Positions 1-8,452 of a stretch of 64,000 nt of DNA are shown here, in pieces. The stretch comes from Limnohabitans sp. WS1 (lineage in GTDB: Bacteria > Pseudomonadota > Gammaproteobacteria > Burkholderiales > Burkholderiaceae_C): NCBI RefSeq assembly GCF_003063265.1, contig NZ_NERU01000001.1, positions 682,001-746,000 on the forward strand, written 5' to 3'. The translations under genes were made by a program, and so were the position numbers. The first letter of the stretch is position 1, and each line of letters opens with the position of its first letter. Under the pieces are notes generated by a model. That model was not told where the DNA came from, did no database searches, and saw nothing but the letters and a program-made list of their open reading frames with translations.

Positions 1-179
1 TGATGATGTGGCGGGAACTGCGTGAGGGCACGCTGGTGTGCCCGATTAGCAAGCCTCCAGCGATTACCCTCACGACGCAATGGCTGGTATGCCCATATGA
101 CCACCTGCGGAAGGCCAAAGTCCAGTTGTTTCTCGACTGGCTGCGCCAGGAGCGGGCAACCTGGCAAGGTGCCGTTTAA
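1..179 (+). CDS. LysR-type transcriptional regulator, C-terminal fragment (cut by window start)
   Basis: The reading frame is open from base 3 to the stop at 177-179 and encodes 59 residues ending a LysR substrate-binding domain. It contains the terminal strand and helix typical of GcvA-like members (LVCP..., then VQLFLDWLRQE about 15 residues before the end). The DNA-binding N-terminus lies outside the window. A longer ORF in another frame (22-294) has no protein-like composition and is rejected. The gene lies upstream of, and parallel to, the sugar-acid cluster starting at 508, so it may control it, but that is inference from position only. Confidence 0.72.
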   Translation, partial: MMWRELREGTLVCPISKPPAITLTTQWLVCPYDHLRKAKVQLFLDWLRQERATWQGAV

Positions 180-507
180 GACACGGGCTGAGGTTTTGAG
201 TCAGAGGCGGCAAGTCTCGACTGTTCATGTCCTTCAAGGGTATCCGGTGGAGCGCAAGCGCGTACGACAGGGCTGTACACAGTCGAACCGTTAAGTTTTT
301 CTTAATGAATCGGGTTTTTATGTCAATGGACGTCGGCTTTGCAGAGACTTAGCATCACATCCACTAAATCGTTAACCGATTTATTTCTAATCTTCCGAGA
401 TTTTTAATAAATTCATCGATCTCGATTTATTCAAAGAATACGCGAACGCAGACTTTCGCTATTCAAAGATTTAAAACCCGTTTGAAATATCCGAAAAAGG
501 AATAAAT
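180..507. other. Gene-free upstream region of the sugar-acid cluster
   Basis: This 328-bp stretch separates the LysR fragment from the first cluster gene. No credible coding frame is seen. From about 290 onward it is clearly AT-rich compared with its surroundings and holds several inverted repeats (annotated separately), as expected of a regulated promoter. I could not assign a convincing -35/-10 pair by eye. Confidence 0.6.
366..431. promoter_or_regulatory. Candidate operator region with two inverted repeats
   Basis: Two palindromic sites are visible. AAATCG (366-371) pairs with CGATTT (377-382), and AATAAAT (406-412) pairs with ATTTATT (425-431). The motif CGATTTATT occurs twice as a direct repeat (377-385 and 423-431), 46 bp apart. 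Repeated symmetric AT-rich motifs 75-140 bp before the first gene suggest a regulator binding region, perhaps for the upstream LysR protein. No binding factor can be named from sequence. Confidence 0.4.
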
Positions 508-1848
508 ATGAATTTGGCGACACTGCTTCAAAAGCGCGTGGCAGAAAAAGGTCCTGTCCGGGTTGGCATTATTGGTGCCGGTAAGTTTGGCTCCATGATG
601 CTCGCTCAAGCTAGGCATATTCCCGGCTACCACGTGGTTGGCGTCGCCGATCTAAACGTGGCCAAAGCCCGTGAGTCGCTTAAGCGCGTGGGCTGGGACG
701 AGTCACAGTACAGCGCCAAGACTTTGGGCGAAGCCTATAAGTCGGGCCAAACTTGCATCGTGGATAACGGGGCGGCCCTAGCCGAGTTTGAAGGCATCGA
801 GTGCATCATCGAGGCCACCGGCCACCCGATCGCCGGTGTGCGCAATGCCCTGGCAGCGATCGAGGGCGGCAAGCACGTTGTGATGGTCAATGTTGAAGCT
901 GATGTGATGTGCGGCCCCCTGCTGGCTGCGCGGGCCAAAGCCAAAGGGGTGGTGTATTCCATGGCATACGGCGACCAGCCGGCCTTCATCTGCGAACTGA
1001 TCGACTGGGTGCGCTCCTGCGGCTTTGAGCTGACCGCTGCTGGCAAGGGCATGAACTTCGAGCCGCGCTACCGCTATTCGACACCCGACACGGTCTGGGG
1101 GTTTTTTGGCTGGACGGAAGAAGAAGTCAAGGCGGGCGACTTCAACCCCCAGATGTACAACTCCTTTACCGACGGAACCAAGGCGGCCATCGAGATGGCT
1201 GCCGTTGCCAACGGAACTGGGCTCGACTGCCCAGACAACGGCCTGGCCTTCCCGCCCGCCGGTTTGCATGATCTTGCCAACGTTTTCAAGCCAGCCTCTG
1301 AAGGTGGTCGTCTGGCCCGCAGCGGCCTGATCGATATCGCAGCAAGCCAGGAGCCCGATGGGCGCGAGGTACTCAACAACATTCGCTTCGGCATGTTCGT
1401 AACTTTCAAGGCGCCGGACGAGTACACCCGTGCATGCTTCAAGCAGTACGGCTTGCTGACCGACAAGTCTGGCTGGTATGCCTCAATGTGGCGGCCCTTC
1501 CATTTGATCGGACTGGAAACCAGCGTGAGCGTTTTATCTGCGGTGCTCCGTGGTGAACCCACCGGCACCTCCAGGGAATTCCGCGCAGACGCAGTGGCCA
1601 CCGCCAAGACCAATCTGAAAGCCGGCGACATGCTCGACGGCGAAGGTGGATTTGCCGTCTGGGCCAACGCGATCCCGGCCACGAAGAGCCTTGCGCTTGA
1701 TGCCTTGCCCATTGGCCTTGCGCACAAGGTCAAGCTCATCAAGCCGGTGGCGAAAGACACGGCCGTGTGTTTTTCCGACGTCGAACTGGTCGACAACCTG
1801 GATGTCGTCGATTTCCGCCGGGAATACACACGCACGATGGGCCGCTAA
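508..1848 (+). CDS. SAF-domain NAD(P)-dependent dehydrogenase (COG4091-type, homoserine dehydrogenase-like)
   Basis: The 446-residue protein begins with a Rossmann fold carrying GIIGAGKFG near residues 20-28, followed by a homoserine-dehydrogenase-like catalytic middle part and a C-terminal SAF-type domain (about residues 350-430). Members of this family are poorly characterised oxidoreductases found in sugar-acid or polyol gene clusters. A purine-rich AAGGAAT stretch precedes the ATG. Downstream genes (dehydrogenase, kinase, SDR, TRAP importer, split transketolase) support a catabolic role on a hydroxy acid or polyol; the substrate is unknown. It is not a biosynthetic homoserine dehydrogenase: aspartate-pathway neighbours are absent. 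Confidence 0.75.
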   Translation: MNLATLLQKRVAEKGPVRVGIIGAGKFGSMMLAQARHIPGYHVVGVADLNVAKARESLKRVGWDESQYSAKTLGEAYKSGQTCIVDNGAALAEFEGIECIIEATGHPIAGVRNALAAIEGGKHVVMVNVEADVMCGPLLAARAKAKGVVYSMAYGDQPAFICELIDWVRSCGFELTAAGKGMNFEPRYRYSTPDTVWGFFGWTEEEVKAGDFNPQMYNSFTDGTKAAIEMAAVANGTGLDCPDNGLAFPPAGLHDLANVFKPASEGGRLARSGLIDIAASQEPDGREVLNNIRFGMFVTFKAPDEYTRACFKQYGLLTDKSGWYASMWRPFHLIGLETSVSVLSAVLRGEPTGTSREFRADAVATAKTNLKAGDMLDGEGGFAVWANAIPATKSLALDALPIGLAHKVKLIKPVAKDTAVCFSDVELVDNLDVVDFRREYTRTMGR

Positions 1849-1871
1849 GGCTTTATTTAGAAGGCCTCATC

Positions 1872-2210
1872 ATGACGCAGCAAGCACACCTCCGACCGGC
1901 AATACCGGTCTTTGTGGTCCTCGCAGAGTTTGTGGTCAAAGAAGGAATGCTTGAGGTCTTCTTGGCCCATGCATTCGACGACGCGCAGAGCTCGCTCGCC
2001 AAAGAACCGGGTTGCCTTCAGTTCGACGTGCTTCGCTCGTCGGACCATCCCAACGGGGTTTTGTTCTATGAGGTCTACCAGTCACGGCAAGCCTTTGAAG
2101 AGCACCTGAAAACCCCGCATGTGGACAAGTTTCGGGCCATCTTGTCGGAGCACGTTCAAGTAGAACGGCCTGTGAGAACGCTTCAACGTTTGAGCCCGGT
2201 TCCAACTTAA
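1872..2210 (+). CDS. Antibiotic biosynthesis monooxygenase (ABM)-fold protein
   Basis: A 112-residue dimeric alpha+beta barrel (ABM/LsrG-like) protein. Typical features are an early strand with FVVLAEFVVKEG, a central EPGCLQFDV segment and the FYEVYQSRQAFEEHLKTPH motif, where the ring of His and aromatic residues lies in known family members. The start at 1872 is chosen because it gives the family N-terminus; an upstream in-frame extension overlaps the previous gene. LsrG-like relatives isomerise or cleave small phosphorylated sugars, and others are monooxygenases. In this cluster an isomerase or oxidative step on a short sugar acid is plausible, but this is inference. Confidence 0.75.
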   Translation: MTQQAHLRPAIPVFVVLAEFVVKEGMLEVFLAHAFDDAQSSLAKEPGCLQFDVLRSSDHPNGVLFYEVYQSRQAFEEHLKTPHVDKFRAILSEHVQVERPVRTLQRLSPVPT

Positions 2211-2219
2211 GGATTAGCT

Positions 2220-3119
2220 GTGAACGAAGCGATCCGCACAGTCGGCTTTGTCGGAACGGGCATCATGGGCGCGCCCATGGCTCGACATCTCGCTGCTTCC
2301 GGGTTCCAGGTGACTGCCTACAACCGAAGCATGGAAAAGGCCATGCCGCTGGCCGAGCATGGTGTCCGTCTCGCTTCAAGTGCGGCCGAGGCCTGCACCG
2401 GTCAAGACGGGGTAGTGGTCATGTTGAACTCCGGGCATGTTTGCGAGGAGCTCTTGTTCGCGCCAAAGACTGGCGGCCTTTTTGCAATGAGGCCAGGCTG
2501 TCTCCTGATCGTCATGAGTTCCCTCACGGTCGAAACCGCCAAGGATCACGCGCGCCGTTCACGGGCGCTCGGAGTGGGCTATCTTGACGCGCCGGTTTCT
2601 GGGGGCGAGGTTGGTGCCAAGGCTGCCACGCTGTCCATCATGGTTGGCGGCGAAGCCGCTGATGTGGCGCGCGCACGGCCTTTGTTCGAAGCCATGGGGC
2701 GCCCTCTTCATATGGGTCCCACGGGTACGGGTCAATTAACCAAGCTCGCCAACCAGCTGACGGTGGCCAGCACCATCGTGGCCGTGGCAGAGGCCTTGCT
2801 CTTGGCCGAGCGTGGCGGTGCCGATCCGGCCAAGGTGCGCGAAGCACTCCTCGGCGGATTCGCCCAGTCCAAAATTCTGGAGCTGCATGGCCGCCGCATG
2901 ATTTCAGGCGATTTTGTCCCTGGGGGAACCGCGATCAATCAAATCAAGGACACCCAGGCGGCGATCGAATTGGCCCAGGAACTGTCACTTGAACTACCCA
3001 TGCTCGCGTTGACCGATTCGCTGTTCCGCGACCTCGTCGATCACGGGCACGGCGAACTCGACCACAGCGCCTTGATTCTTGAGCTCAGGCGCAGGAATTC
3101 AGCTGAGGAGAAGCAGTGA
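2220..3119 (+). CDS. NAD(P)-dependent beta-hydroxyacid dehydrogenase (GarR / threonate dehydrogenase-like)
   Basis: A 299-residue 3-hydroxyisobutyrate dehydrogenase-family enzyme with a GTG start nine bases after the previous stop. The N-terminal nucleotide-binding loop is GFVGTGIMGAPMA (residues 9-21); the substrate-binding segment DAPVSGGEVGA lies near 123-133, and the catalytic lysine is K175 in GQLTKLANQ. Length and motifs match tartronate-semialdehyde reductase (GarR) and L-threonate dehydrogenase (LtnD). It probably oxidises or reduces a C3-C4 hydroxy acid made in this cluster. The stop overlaps the start of the next gene, indicating translational coupling. Confidence 0.85.
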   Translation: MNEAIRTVGFVGTGIMGAPMARHLAASGFQVTAYNRSMEKAMPLAEHGVRLASSAAEACTGQDGVVVMLNSGHVCEELLFAPKTGGLFAMRPGCLLIVMSSLTVETAKDHARRSRALGVGYLDAPVSGGEVGAKAATLSIMVGGEAADVARARPLFEAMGRPLHMGPTGTGQLTKLANQLTVASTIVAVAEALLLAERGGADPAKVREALLGGFAQSKILELHGRRMISGDFVPGGTAINQIKDTQAAIELAQELSLELPMLALTDSLFRDLVDHGHGELDHSALILELRRRNSAEEKQ

Positions 3120-3706
3120 TGTCGCAGTTTGAACGAGCCTTGGGTGAGCAGTTGTCATCGGCCACACAAAACCCACGGGCTGCATTAGAAAAGCCTGCTA
3201 CACGGCTGATCGTGGTGATCGGCGTTTGCGGTTGCGGCAAGAGCACCTTGGGCACATCACTCGCCAAGCACTTGAGAAAACCTTTCCTTGATGCGGACGA
3301 CTTTCATCCGGCTTCAAACAAGAACAAGATGGCCCGAGGCATTCCCTTGGGCGACGCCGACCGTTGGCCCTGGCTTGATGCCTTGGCTGACGCCTTGGCG
3401 GTCAAGGGCAAGAGAGCGGGCATGGCAGTGGCGGCATGTTCTGCCCTGCGCCGGTCTTACCGGGAGCGGCTGGTCTTGATGGCTGGGGAGCCCATCCTGT
3501 TCGTGATGCTCGAGGGCTCCCGGGAATTGATCGCCGAACGCCTGTCATTGCGAACGGGGCACTTCATGCCGGCGGCAATGCTCGACAGCCAGTTGGCCAC
3601 GCTCGAGCCACCCTGTTGTGACGAGCAGGCCATCACGCTGGATATAGCCCAGCCTATTGAAGCCATGGTCAAGGAAGTTCATGACTACCTGTTTTCGCGG
3701 CGTTGA
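3119..3706 (+). CDS. Gluconokinase-family sugar/sugar-acid kinase
   Basis: A P-loop kinase of the GntK/IdnK family. The Walker A loop is GVCGCGKST, followed by DADDFHP, the NKNKMARGIPLGDADRWPWL block and the ACSALRRSYRERL motif; GHFMP plus LLDSQLATLEPP-like residues form the C-terminal signature. It has about 30 extra N-terminal residues compared with E. coli GntK. The ATG at 3119 is preferred; a GTG at 3116 is in frame, and GAGGAGAAG lies just upstream. Gluconate is the family's usual substrate, but the neighbours (no Entner-Doudoroff genes) leave another sugar acid or ketose possible. Confidence 0.85.
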   Translation: MSQFERALGEQLSSATQNPRAALEKPATRLIVVIGVCGCGKSTLGTSLAKHLRKPFLDADDFHPASNKNKMARGIPLGDADRWPWLDALADALAVKGKRAGMAVAACSALRRSYRERLVLMAGEPILFVMLEGSRELIAERLSLRTGHFMPAAMLDSQLATLEPPCCDEQAITLDIAQPIEAMVKEVHDYLFSRR

Positions 3707-3843
3707 CCAAGGCATCATTTTGCTGCAGTGCCGCATGAATTAAATTAAAGAATGAATGAACTTATGTCGTTTGCGTTCAGGATGGGGGATCTGCAAAATT
3801 GCACCACCCGCAAGCATTCAGCGGTTCATCACAGGAGACAAAA

Positions 3844-4593
3844 ATGTTGTTAAAAGACAAAGTAGCAGTTATCACCGGCGGCGCCGGCCTCAATGGATTG
3901 GGATTTGCAACAGCACGAATGATGTCCAAGCAAGGTGCCCTAGTCGTGATCCTCGACCTTGAACAGGCCAACCCACAGCTTGCTGCAGCGCAACTCGGTG
4001 ATCAGCATCTGGGCTTGGTTGCCGACGTTACGGACAAGGCTTCCTGTGAAGTGGCCGTGGCCCGTATCCAGGAGAAGTACGGGCGCATCGATATTCTGGT
4101 CAATAACGCCGGCATCACCCAGCCAGTGAAATTCCTGGACATCACTGGTGCGGATTACGACCGCATCCTCGACGTGAGCCTGCGCGGCACCCTTTACGCC
4201 TCGCAAGCTGTGCTGCCGGTCATGCAAGCGCAAAAAAGCGGCTCCATCGTCTGCATTTCGTCGGTGTCCGCGCAGCGCGGTGGCGGCATTCTGGGTGGCC
4301 CGCATTACTCGGCTGCCAAGGCCGGTGTGCTCGGCCTGGCCCGTGCGATGGCGCGCGAGTTTGGCGGCAGCAACATCCGCGTCAATTGTGTCACTCCCGG
4401 CCTTATCGCCACCGACATCAACAAGGGCAAGATTCCCGACGACAAGCGTCAGGCAATTCTGGATGGTATTCCTCTGGGCCACATTGGCGAGCCGGACGAC
4501 GTCGCCGGTTGCGTCGTGTTTCTTGCCAGCGACCTGTCCAAGTACTGCACAGGCATCACGCTCGATGTGAACGGCGGCATGCTGATCCACTGA
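3844..4593 (+). CDS. Short-chain dehydrogenase/reductase (SDR)
   Basis: A 249-residue classical SDR. The cofactor loop is TGGAGLNGLG, one residue longer than the common TGxxxGIG, followed by NNAG, the catalytic serine in CISSVSA and the YSAAK catalytic pair. The C-terminus DVNGG is standard for FabG-like enzymes. The start at 3844 follows the ribosome-binding sequence AGGAG at 3832-3836; the in-frame ATG at 3799 is less likely. It sits between the kinase and the TRAP transporter, so it probably oxidises the imported polyol or sugar acid or interconverts a keto intermediate. Substrate unknown. Confidence 0.85.
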   Translation: MLLKDKVAVITGGAGLNGLGFATARMMSKQGALVVILDLEQANPQLAAAQLGDQHLGLVADVTDKASCEVAVARIQEKYGRIDILVNNAGITQPVKFLDITGADYDRILDVSLRGTLYASQAVLPVMQAQKSGSIVCISSVSAQRGGGILGGPHYSAAKAGVLGLARAMAREFGGSNIRVNCVTPGLIATDINKGKIPDDKRQAILDGIPLGHIGEPDDVAGCVVFLASDLSKYCTGITLDVNGGMLIH

Positions 4594-4651
4594 TTCAGAT
4601 TTCACCCACCATCACGGCATCGCCGTGGTTCATTTCAACCTAGGAGACATC

Positions 4652-5641
4652 ATGAAAAAATTAAATACATTCCGCCGTACCCTGTTGCTGGCGTCATTGC
4701 TCGCTGCCACTTCAATGGCCCAGGCACAGGCCGTAAAACTGACGTTGGGCCATGGCACGGCGATCGACAACCCGCGCCATACGGCATCCTTGAAGTTTGC
4801 TGAGGTGGCCAAGGCTAAGAGCAATGGCCGCATCGAAGTGACTGTGGCCCCCGCCTCTCAGTTGGGTGATGACGCCGCCATGGTCACCGCCCTGCGCACT
4901 GGTGCGCTCGATATGTCGGCCAACTCACAGGGTGCATTGGCAAATGCCGTGCCCGAGTACGCTGCATTCGGCATGCCATTCCTGTTTTCTAGCCAAGCAC
5001 AAGCTTGGAAGGTAATGGATGGCCCCACTGGCAAAGAGTTGGCTCAAAAATCGGCCGAAAAAGGCTTGGTTGTTTTGGGTTACTGGGACAACGGCATCCG
5101 CCACATGAGTAACAACAAACGCCCACTGCTGAAGCCCGAGGATTTGAAGGGCCTGAAAATGCGCACCCCACCGGATTCTGTGACTGTGGACATCATGCAA
5201 AGCGTGGGTGCCGAGGCACAACAGATCAAGTGGTCAGAACTGTACGTTGCACTGCAACAAGGGGTAGTGGATGGGCAGGAAAACCCACTGGTCAACGTTC
5301 AAGCAGGCAAGTTGTACGAAGTGCAAAAGTACATCTCGCTGACCGGGCACAAGTACGAGATGACGCCCTTCTTGATTGGCAAACGTGCTTGGGACAAGCT
5401 TTCTGATGGCGATAAAAAGATTGTTCAGGAAGCCGCCAATGAAGCGACTGCGCTTCAACGTAAATTGGCACAAGAAGCCGATGACAAGATGTTTGTAGAA
5501 CTCAAGGCCAAAGGCGTACAAATCGACAAAGTGGACCAAGCCCCATTTGAAAAGGCCACTGCACCTGTAGTGGCTAAGTGGGAAGCGAGCCCTATCGGCC
5601 CGTTTGTGAAGAAAGTCGTGGCCGCTGCGCGCGCCAAATAA
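4652..5641 (+). CDS. dctP: TRAP transporter substrate-binding protein (DctP family)
   Basis: A 329-residue periplasmic receptor with a Sec signal peptide (basic MKKLNTFRR, hydrophobic core, AQA-QA cleavage near residue 24). The KMRTP segment carries the arginine that in DctP-family receptors binds the substrate carboxylate; EDLKGLK and the WSELYVALQQGVVDGQENP block are family hallmarks. The start at 4652 follows TAGGAGACATC. It should deliver a carboxylated ligand to the DctQ and DctM proteins encoded next. The adjacent enzymes suggest a sugar acid, but ligand identity cannot be read from sequence. Confidence 0.92.
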   Translation: MKKLNTFRRTLLLASLLAATSMAQAQAVKLTLGHGTAIDNPRHTASLKFAEVAKAKSNGRIEVTVAPASQLGDDAAMVTALRTGALDMSANSQGALANAVPEYAAFGMPFLFSSQAQAWKVMDGPTGKELAQKSAEKGLVVLGYWDNGIRHMSNNKRPLLKPEDLKGLKMRTPPDSVTVDIMQSVGAEAQQIKWSELYVALQQGVVDGQENPLVNVQAGKLYEVQKYISLTGHKYEMTPFLIGKRAWDKLSDGDKKIVQEAANEATALQRKLAQEADDKMFVELKAKGVQIDKVDQAPFEKATAPVVAKWEASPIGPFVKKVVAAARAK

Positions 5642-5779
5642 GCAGCATAAAAATAGTCGGCACTGAAAAATGCATTGACCACAAGTGCAGGATAAACGGC
5701 TGACTTCAACGCGCTATTGCCATGTTCACGACCCGCATCGGTGCTGGCCACCGCAGCGGGTCATTTTGGAGATTCATTC

Positions 5780-6313
5780 ATGACCGCAGTCTTAGTCGAG
5801 CGCAACGCGCTTGAACGGGCGATCGTGGTCATCTGCAGCTTCGTGCTGTGGGTGACGATGGTTTCAATTTTCTTGATCTTGACGATCAACACCTTGCTTC
5901 GTTATGCATTCGGCACCAGTTTGCAATGGGCCAACGAGGTTCCCGAGTTGTTGTTTCCTTGGTTGGTCATGTCCGGTGTCGTTTTAGCCGCCGAAAAAGG
6001 CTCGCACATCGCAACGGTGTTCCTAGTGGAGTCAGTCAGGCCTACGGTAAAACGTGTGATTGATATCGTAGCTTGGAGCGCTGTCGCTGTGTTGTACGCG
6101 GTGCTGGTTCGCGCAACTTGGAACATGCTTGAAATCGTGCACGACGAGAAAACGCCTATTCTGCTCATCCCGACATCGGTGACTTACGGTTGTCTGATGG
6201 TAGGCATGGGGATGCTGGTGCTGCTTGCAATCCAATCCGTCTCTAGGGCTTGGCGTGGTGTGCGCGTGGTGCGGGACAGTTCAGAGCCAGGGGCGCAAGC
6301 TGCGCAAGGATAA
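5780..6313 (+). CDS. dctQ: TRAP transporter small membrane subunit (DctQ family)
   Basis: A 177-residue membrane protein with four predicted transmembrane segments and the family motif around LRYAFGTSLQWANEVPELLFPWLVMSG. The start at 5780 follows GGAG in TTTTGGAGATTC; an upstream in-frame ATG at 5717 adds 21 non-hydrophobic residues and is disfavoured. It pairs with the large DctM subunit, whose ATG lies six bases after this stop. About 140 bp separate it from dctP, which is common because the receptor is often expressed at a higher level. Confidence 0.9.
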   Translation: MTAVLVERNALERAIVVICSFVLWVTMVSIFLILTINTLLRYAFGTSLQWANEVPELLFPWLVMSGVVLAAEKGSHIATVFLVESVRPTVKRVIDIVAWSAVAVLYAVLVRATWNMLEIVHDEKTPILLIPTSVTYGCLMVGMGMLVLLAIQSVSRAWRGVRVVRDSSEPGAQAAQG

Positions 6314-6318
6314 GCACC

Positions 6319-7578
6319 ATGACTTTATTGATTTTGATTGTATTTTTGGGTGCGGCAACATTGGCCATGCCCATTGCACACGCCATTTTGTTAGCGGCAA
6401 TGGCCGCTGCGGTCAGCAGTGACCGGGTTCCGTTTGACCTGCTGGTCCAGCAAATGGTGGCGCAGGTGCAGAGCTTTCCATTGATCGCCATTCCATTTTT
6501 CATGCTCACGGGTTCGCTCATGATGGGGGGCAAACTCGGCCAGGCCATCGTGGGCACTTTGACGGTTTTGGTCGGACGTTGGCACGGTGGACCTGCTCAG
6601 GTCAGCGTGTTGTCGTCGACTTTGTTTGGTGGCGTGTCAGGTTCAGCGGTGGCCGATGCATCGGCCATTGGATCCTTGGTCATGCCCTGGCACCGCAGGC
6701 TGGGTTATCCCATGCCTTTTTCGGCGGCCTCGCTGGCGTCGGCGGCCACCATAGACATCATCATCCCACCGTCGATCCCCATGATTTTGTATGCAATGAG
6801 TGCGAACGCGTCGATCGGGGCCTTGTTTTACGCAGGTATCTTGCCTGGCCTGATCTTATGCGGCGGATTCATGGCGGCTTGCTGGTATGTGGGCAAGCGT
6901 GACAACTTACCGCGCGAGACTGCACCGACTGACCGTGCAGAGTTTCGGCGCAACTTGGTGTATTCGATTCCAGCCATCGCATTGCCGATATTGATCATCG
7001 TATTTTTGCGTTTCGGCATCGCCACGCCAACCGAGGTGTCGGTGTTGTCCACTCTCTTTGCCGGCTTGGTGTCCCTGGTGATTTATCGCGACATGACGAT
7101 TCGGCGTTTGCACCACGCCATCCTCGAGGCCGGTTTGGCGACGGGTGTGGTGCTGATGGTCATCATGGCCTCAGCGGCCATTGGCTGGTTGCTGACCTTT
7201 GACCAGATGCCGCAACACATCGTGCAGTGGGTGCAGGCAAACGTGAACGAAAAGTGGGTCGTTATCGCGCTGATGAACGCCATGATGCTGTTCTTGGGTA
7301 TGTTCATTGACCTGCCTGCCGCCGTCCTGCTGCTGACCCCCGTTTTCCTACCCTTGGCGCAAGCGATTGGCATGGACACGGTGCAACTGGGCATCATGAT
7401 GGTGGTCAACTTAGCCATTGGACTTTACACCCCACCTGTGGGCACCACCTTGTTCATCGCCAGTTCTCTGGCCAGGGTCAAAGTGGGCGAAACTGTGCGC
7501 GCCATGGTGCCGTTTTATGTGGTGGCCTTTGGTGTCTTGATTCTGGTTTCATACGTTCCCGCAGTCATTTTGAAATGA
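6319..7578 (+). CDS. dctM: TRAP transporter large membrane subunit (DctM family)
   Basis: A 419-residue, strongly hydrophobic protein with about 12 membrane helices, matching the normal size of DctM. Typical stretches are IPFFMLTGSLMMGG, the GVSGSAVADASAIGS loop, IIPPSIPMILYA and the C-terminal LAIGLYTPPVGTTLF. These loops carry the Na+-binding and substrate-path residues in characterised TRAP transporters. The start at 6319 lies five bases after dctQ; a longer frame from 6250 overlaps dctQ and is not supported. It forms the Na+-coupled permease together with dctQ. Confidence 0.93.
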   Translation: MTLLILIVFLGAATLAMPIAHAILLAAMAAAVSSDRVPFDLLVQQMVAQVQSFPLIAIPFFMLTGSLMMGGKLGQAIVGTLTVLVGRWHGGPAQVSVLSSTLFGGVSGSAVADASAIGSLVMPWHRRLGYPMPFSAASLASAATIDIIIPPSIPMILYAMSANASIGALFYAGILPGLILCGGFMAACWYVGKRDNLPRETAPTDRAEFRRNLVYSIPAIALPILIIVFLRFGIATPTEVSVLSTLFAGLVSLVIYRDMTIRRLHHAILEAGLATGVVLMVIMASAAIGWLLTFDQMPQHIVQWVQANVNEKWVVIALMNAMMLFLGMFIDLPAAVLLLTPVFLPLAQAIGMDTVQLGIMMVVNLAIGLYTPPVGTTLFIASSLARVKVGETVRAMVPFYVVAFGVLILVSYVPAVILK

Positions 7579-7602
7579 CCGCATTGACCCTCCGGAGACA
7601 TC

Positions 7603-8442
7603 ATGTCAGTGAGCAATGATCGTTTGCTAGAAGTGGCGCGCTGCGCTTACCGTATTCGCCGATTCGCATTGCGAATGGGCGAGGTCCAAGGTCAGGGCTA
7701 TGTTGGTCAGGCTTTGGGTTATGCCGACGTACTGGCGGTGGCCTATGGTCATGCCATGAAGTTCCGCGCCCAAGACCCCGATTGGTCTGATCGTGATCGA
7801 TTTTTGCTCTCTCATGGCCATTACGCCATTGCAAACTATGCAGCCATGATTGAGGCTGGGATCATTCCCGAATCCGAACTGGAAACGTACGGCAGCGACG
7901 ACAGCCGCTTGCCCATGTCCGGAATGGCCACTTACACACCTGGCATGGAAATCTCGGGGGGGTCACTTGGGCAGGGGCTTCCAATTGCGGTGGGCATCGC
8001 ACTCGGACTGCGTCACCAAAAGAGCCCTGCATTTGTCTACAACTCCATGTCAGATGGTGAGCTGGATGAAGGCTCGGTCTGGGAGGCGGCCATGTCTGCT
8101 GCACACCACGGCTTAGGCAATCTGATCTGCATGGTTGACATCAACAACCAACAGGCAGATGGTCCATCCACTGCGGTGTTGGGTTTCGAGCCACTGGCAG
8201 ACAAATGGGCAGCTTTTGGTTGGCACGTTCAGCGTGTGGATGGCAATCATCTGCCCTCGGTGTTGCGCGCCTTTGACACGGCGCGTGCACTGCCCGATGC
8301 CAAGCCCCGGGTGATCCTGTGCGACACATTGATGGGCAAGGGCGTGCCCTTCCTGGAGTCACGCGAAAAAAATCACTTTATTCGTGTGGATCCGCCCGAG
8401 TGGAAATTGGCGCTGGACATCTTGGATGCAAATCAACCCTAA
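7603..8442 (+). CDS. Transketolase, N-terminal (ThDP pyrophosphate-binding) subunit
   Basis: A 279-residue protein equal to the N-terminal half of transketolase. The ThDP/Mg motif reads SDGELDEGSVWEA (from S150), with Ser instead of the first Gly of the usual GDG, then VDINNQQ for the metal site. Histidines in LSHGHY (H71, H73) and GGSLGQGLP match active-site segments. The other half is encoded by the next gene, so the enzyme is a split (two-subunit) transketolase. Clustered with a TRAP importer, kinase and dehydrogenases, it probably acts on a specific catabolic ketose phosphate rather than in the central pentose-phosphate pathway. Confidence 0.9.
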   Translation: MSVSNDRLLEVARCAYRIRRFALRMGEVQGQGYVGQALGYADVLAVAYGHAMKFRAQDPDWSDRDRFLLSHGHYAIANYAAMIEAGIIPESELETYGSDDSRLPMSGMATYTPGMEISGGSLGQGLPIAVGIALGLRHQKSPAFVYNSMSDGELDEGSVWEAAMSAAHHGLGNLICMVDINNQQADGPSTAVLGFEPLADKWAAFGWHVQRVDGNHLPSVLRAFDTARALPDAKPRVILCDTLMGKGVPFLESREKNHFIRVDPPEWKLALDILDANQP

Positions 8443-8452
8443 GGCCCTTGAG

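Noticed and set aside
22..294. 90-residue open frame at the window start
   Set aside because: It overlaps the LysR C-terminal frame (1-179), which has clear family homology, and its own composition is not protein-like.
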